From the NCBI GenBank assembly GCA_965140355.1, contig OZ223194.1, positions 930,001 to 994,000 on the forward strand: a DNA stretch of 64,000 bases, given 5' to 3'. The stretch is from Acetobacterium sp965140355. GTDB taxonomy: Bacteria > Bacillota > Clostridia > Eubacteriales > Eubacteriaceae. Shown here piece after piece: positions 63,067 to 64,000 of this stretch; within the stretch, counting starts at the first letter, position 1, and each line of letters opens with the position of its first letter. The notes under the pieces were generated by a model. That model did not search any database. It was not told the DNA's origin and worked only from the letters and a program-made list of their open reading frames with translations. The position numbers and the translations under genes were made by a program.

Positions 63067-63774
63067 TTAATCATCAAGATAATATTTTATCCCATTTATT
63101 ATCAGGTTATGTTCATCTTTCCATGATATTTGCATCTTTTCAAATTCGCCCCACTTTCCGGTATAAATGCGAAGCGGAAATTTCGAAAACCTGCCCAAAA
63201 AAAAGTTAACCGTCTTATTATTGTAATTGACATCGACCAATGTTGCCCCTCCCAGTCCACCTTGATCACTGTCAATAACCTCAACAGTATATGTATTTTG
63301 CGGCGATGCCAGAGATTTCACGACTGTATTTGACCCAAAGTCCTCAAAAATAAAATCAACAAATGACACAAATAGTAACAGCACGATTAGCATCATTGAT
63401 AAAACAACAGAAACAATTTTTAATATGAACGGCGATGAAAATTTGGCTAACATTACAATCGAACAACCACAACATATCAGCACAAAGATAATCGTTAATT
63501 TCCAGTTACTTTGATAAATATAAAGCAAACCATTTATGGCAGACAATGGTAACATCAATGCCGAAAATATTGCTTGAGTCTTACTTAACGAAATTTTTAA
63601 GATATTCAAAGACACCACTGCAACTATTGAAATAAACGCCAGCACTATCATTGATAGCGGATAATCGTTCAAAACAAAATCGTATCCACCGATCGCCGCA
63701 ACAATTTTACAAATAGGTAGAAACGCATATAATATGCAAATAACCATCGGAATAATCGCCAATATTCGTTTCAA
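63067..63774 (-). CDS. DUF5412-like membrane protein
   Basis: 235 aa, TTG start with GAAGGTGAG upstream. Several membrane helices in the first ~140 residues, then an extracytoplasmic-type beta domain starting KSLASPQNTYTVEVIDSDQGGLGGATLVDVNY and ending in WKDEHNLIINGIKYYL. This resembles DUF5412 proteins of Firmicutes; function unknown. Its promoter region is occupied by the repeat element at 63792-63989. Confidence 0.65.
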   Translation of the reverse strand: MKRILAIIPMVICILYAFLPICKIVAAIGGYDFVLNDYPLSMIVLAFISIVAVVSLNILKISLSKTQAIFSALMLPLSAINGLLYIYQSNWKLTIIFVLICCGCSIVMLAKFSSPFILKIVSVVLSMMLIVLLLFVSFVDFIFEDFGSNTVVKSLASPQNTYTVEVIDSDQGGLGGATLVDVNYNNKTVNFFLGRFSKFPLRIYTGKWGEFEKMQISWKDEHNLIINGIKYYLDD

Positions 63775-63791
63775 ATTCTCACCTTCTTTTT

Positions 63792-63989
63792 TTAGTATAG
63801 CACATAGGCGTTTGCGAAATTAAAAAACATCGAACAACGGTTGCTTTGGGTGCAGTTTCCACAAACGATTTCGTAACGTGTAGGCGAACAGTTCATCGAA
63901 CTGTCCGCCGTACAGTGTAGAAATTGTTTCGTGCGAAACTGGGCCCAAAGCTCATGGCACTTTCACAATTATCTATTAGTATAGCACAT
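63792..63989. repeat. TTGCGAAA repeat family, copy A (full element with 14-bp flanking repeats)
   Basis: A ~170-bp element between two identical 14-bp direct repeats TTAGTATAGCACAT (63792-63805 and 63976-63989). Its ends carry TTTGCGAAAT and, inverted, TTGTGAAAG. Each half contains GCTTTGGG...GTTTC, and the centre is a strong hairpin (GGCGAACAGTTC / GAACTGTCCGCC). No coding capacity; looks like a non-autonomous mobile repeat. The left direct repeat contains the -10 box (TATACT) of the minus-strand gene. Confidence 0.75.
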
Positions 63990-64000
63990 TTATGATAACG

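Noticed and set aside
63792..63989. CRISPR array
   Set aside because: Repeated blocks are inverted halves of one element, with no regular spacers and no cas genes in the window.

Overview
The window looks like a low-GC anaerobic Firmicute of the acetogen type, most likely Acetobacterium or a close relative. The strongest clue is a complete acetyl-CoA synthase subunit (AcsB) with all A-cluster cysteines. Radical-SAM enzymes, ferredoxin-flavodoxin proteins, a uroporphyrinogen-decarboxylase-family protein and strong AGGAGG ribosome binding sites fit this. The genus is an inference; there is no rRNA or tRNA gene to fix it.

Layout. 174-5114 (minus) is a compact RiPP-type cluster: a PqqD-like/M50 membrane protease fusion, a radical-SAM protein with C-terminal cysteines, a 68-aa precursor without cysteine, a B12-binding radical-SAM protein of the RiPP maturation family, and a small zinc protein. 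5360-6124 is a GNAT/YoaP acetyltransferase. 6256-11523 is a decayed mobile-element segment (excisionase-like pseudogene, oriT-like inverted repeat) carrying a response regulator, a histidine kinase and a two-gene ABC exporter. 11747-22059 (minus) is an eight-gene chemosensory operon, cheY-mcp-cheW-cheB-RR-Hpt/STAS-cheR-cheA, with unusual proteins: a soluble receptor with two signalling tips, a triple CheW, and a kinase-less protein carrying the Hpt and a P2-like domain.

22476-41000 is a mosaic of small regulator-plus-target units: TetR, XRE-cupin/DMT exporter (twice), TetR/EFR1 ferredoxin, MarR/monooxygenase/nitroreductase/flavodoxin, RsgA with a short leader ORF, and a lipase. Two genes here are broken: a MutS-like ATPase by one in-frame TAA, and a CDP-alcohol phosphatidyltransferase by a homopolymer frameshift. 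40992-46907 holds a two-gene xanthine-dehydrogenase-type molybdenum hydroxylase and an ammonium transporter fused to HAMP and GGDEF domains.

48700-52974 pairs acsB with a sigma-54 activator. acsB has a good -24/-12 promoter and TGTCAAA-type inverted repeats upstream, so the activator (V4R-PAS-AAA+-Fis) very probably controls it. The rest holds a choloylglycine-hydrolase family enzyme, an aldehyde dehydrogenase, a DUF2089/SHOCT/holin-like envelope operon, an M23 peptidase, a UroD-family protein, oleate hydratase, a truncated group II intron and a DUF5412-like membrane protein. A family of intergenic repeats (TTGCGAAA ends) occurs at four places; the fullest copy, at 63792-63989, lies between 14-bp direct repeats.
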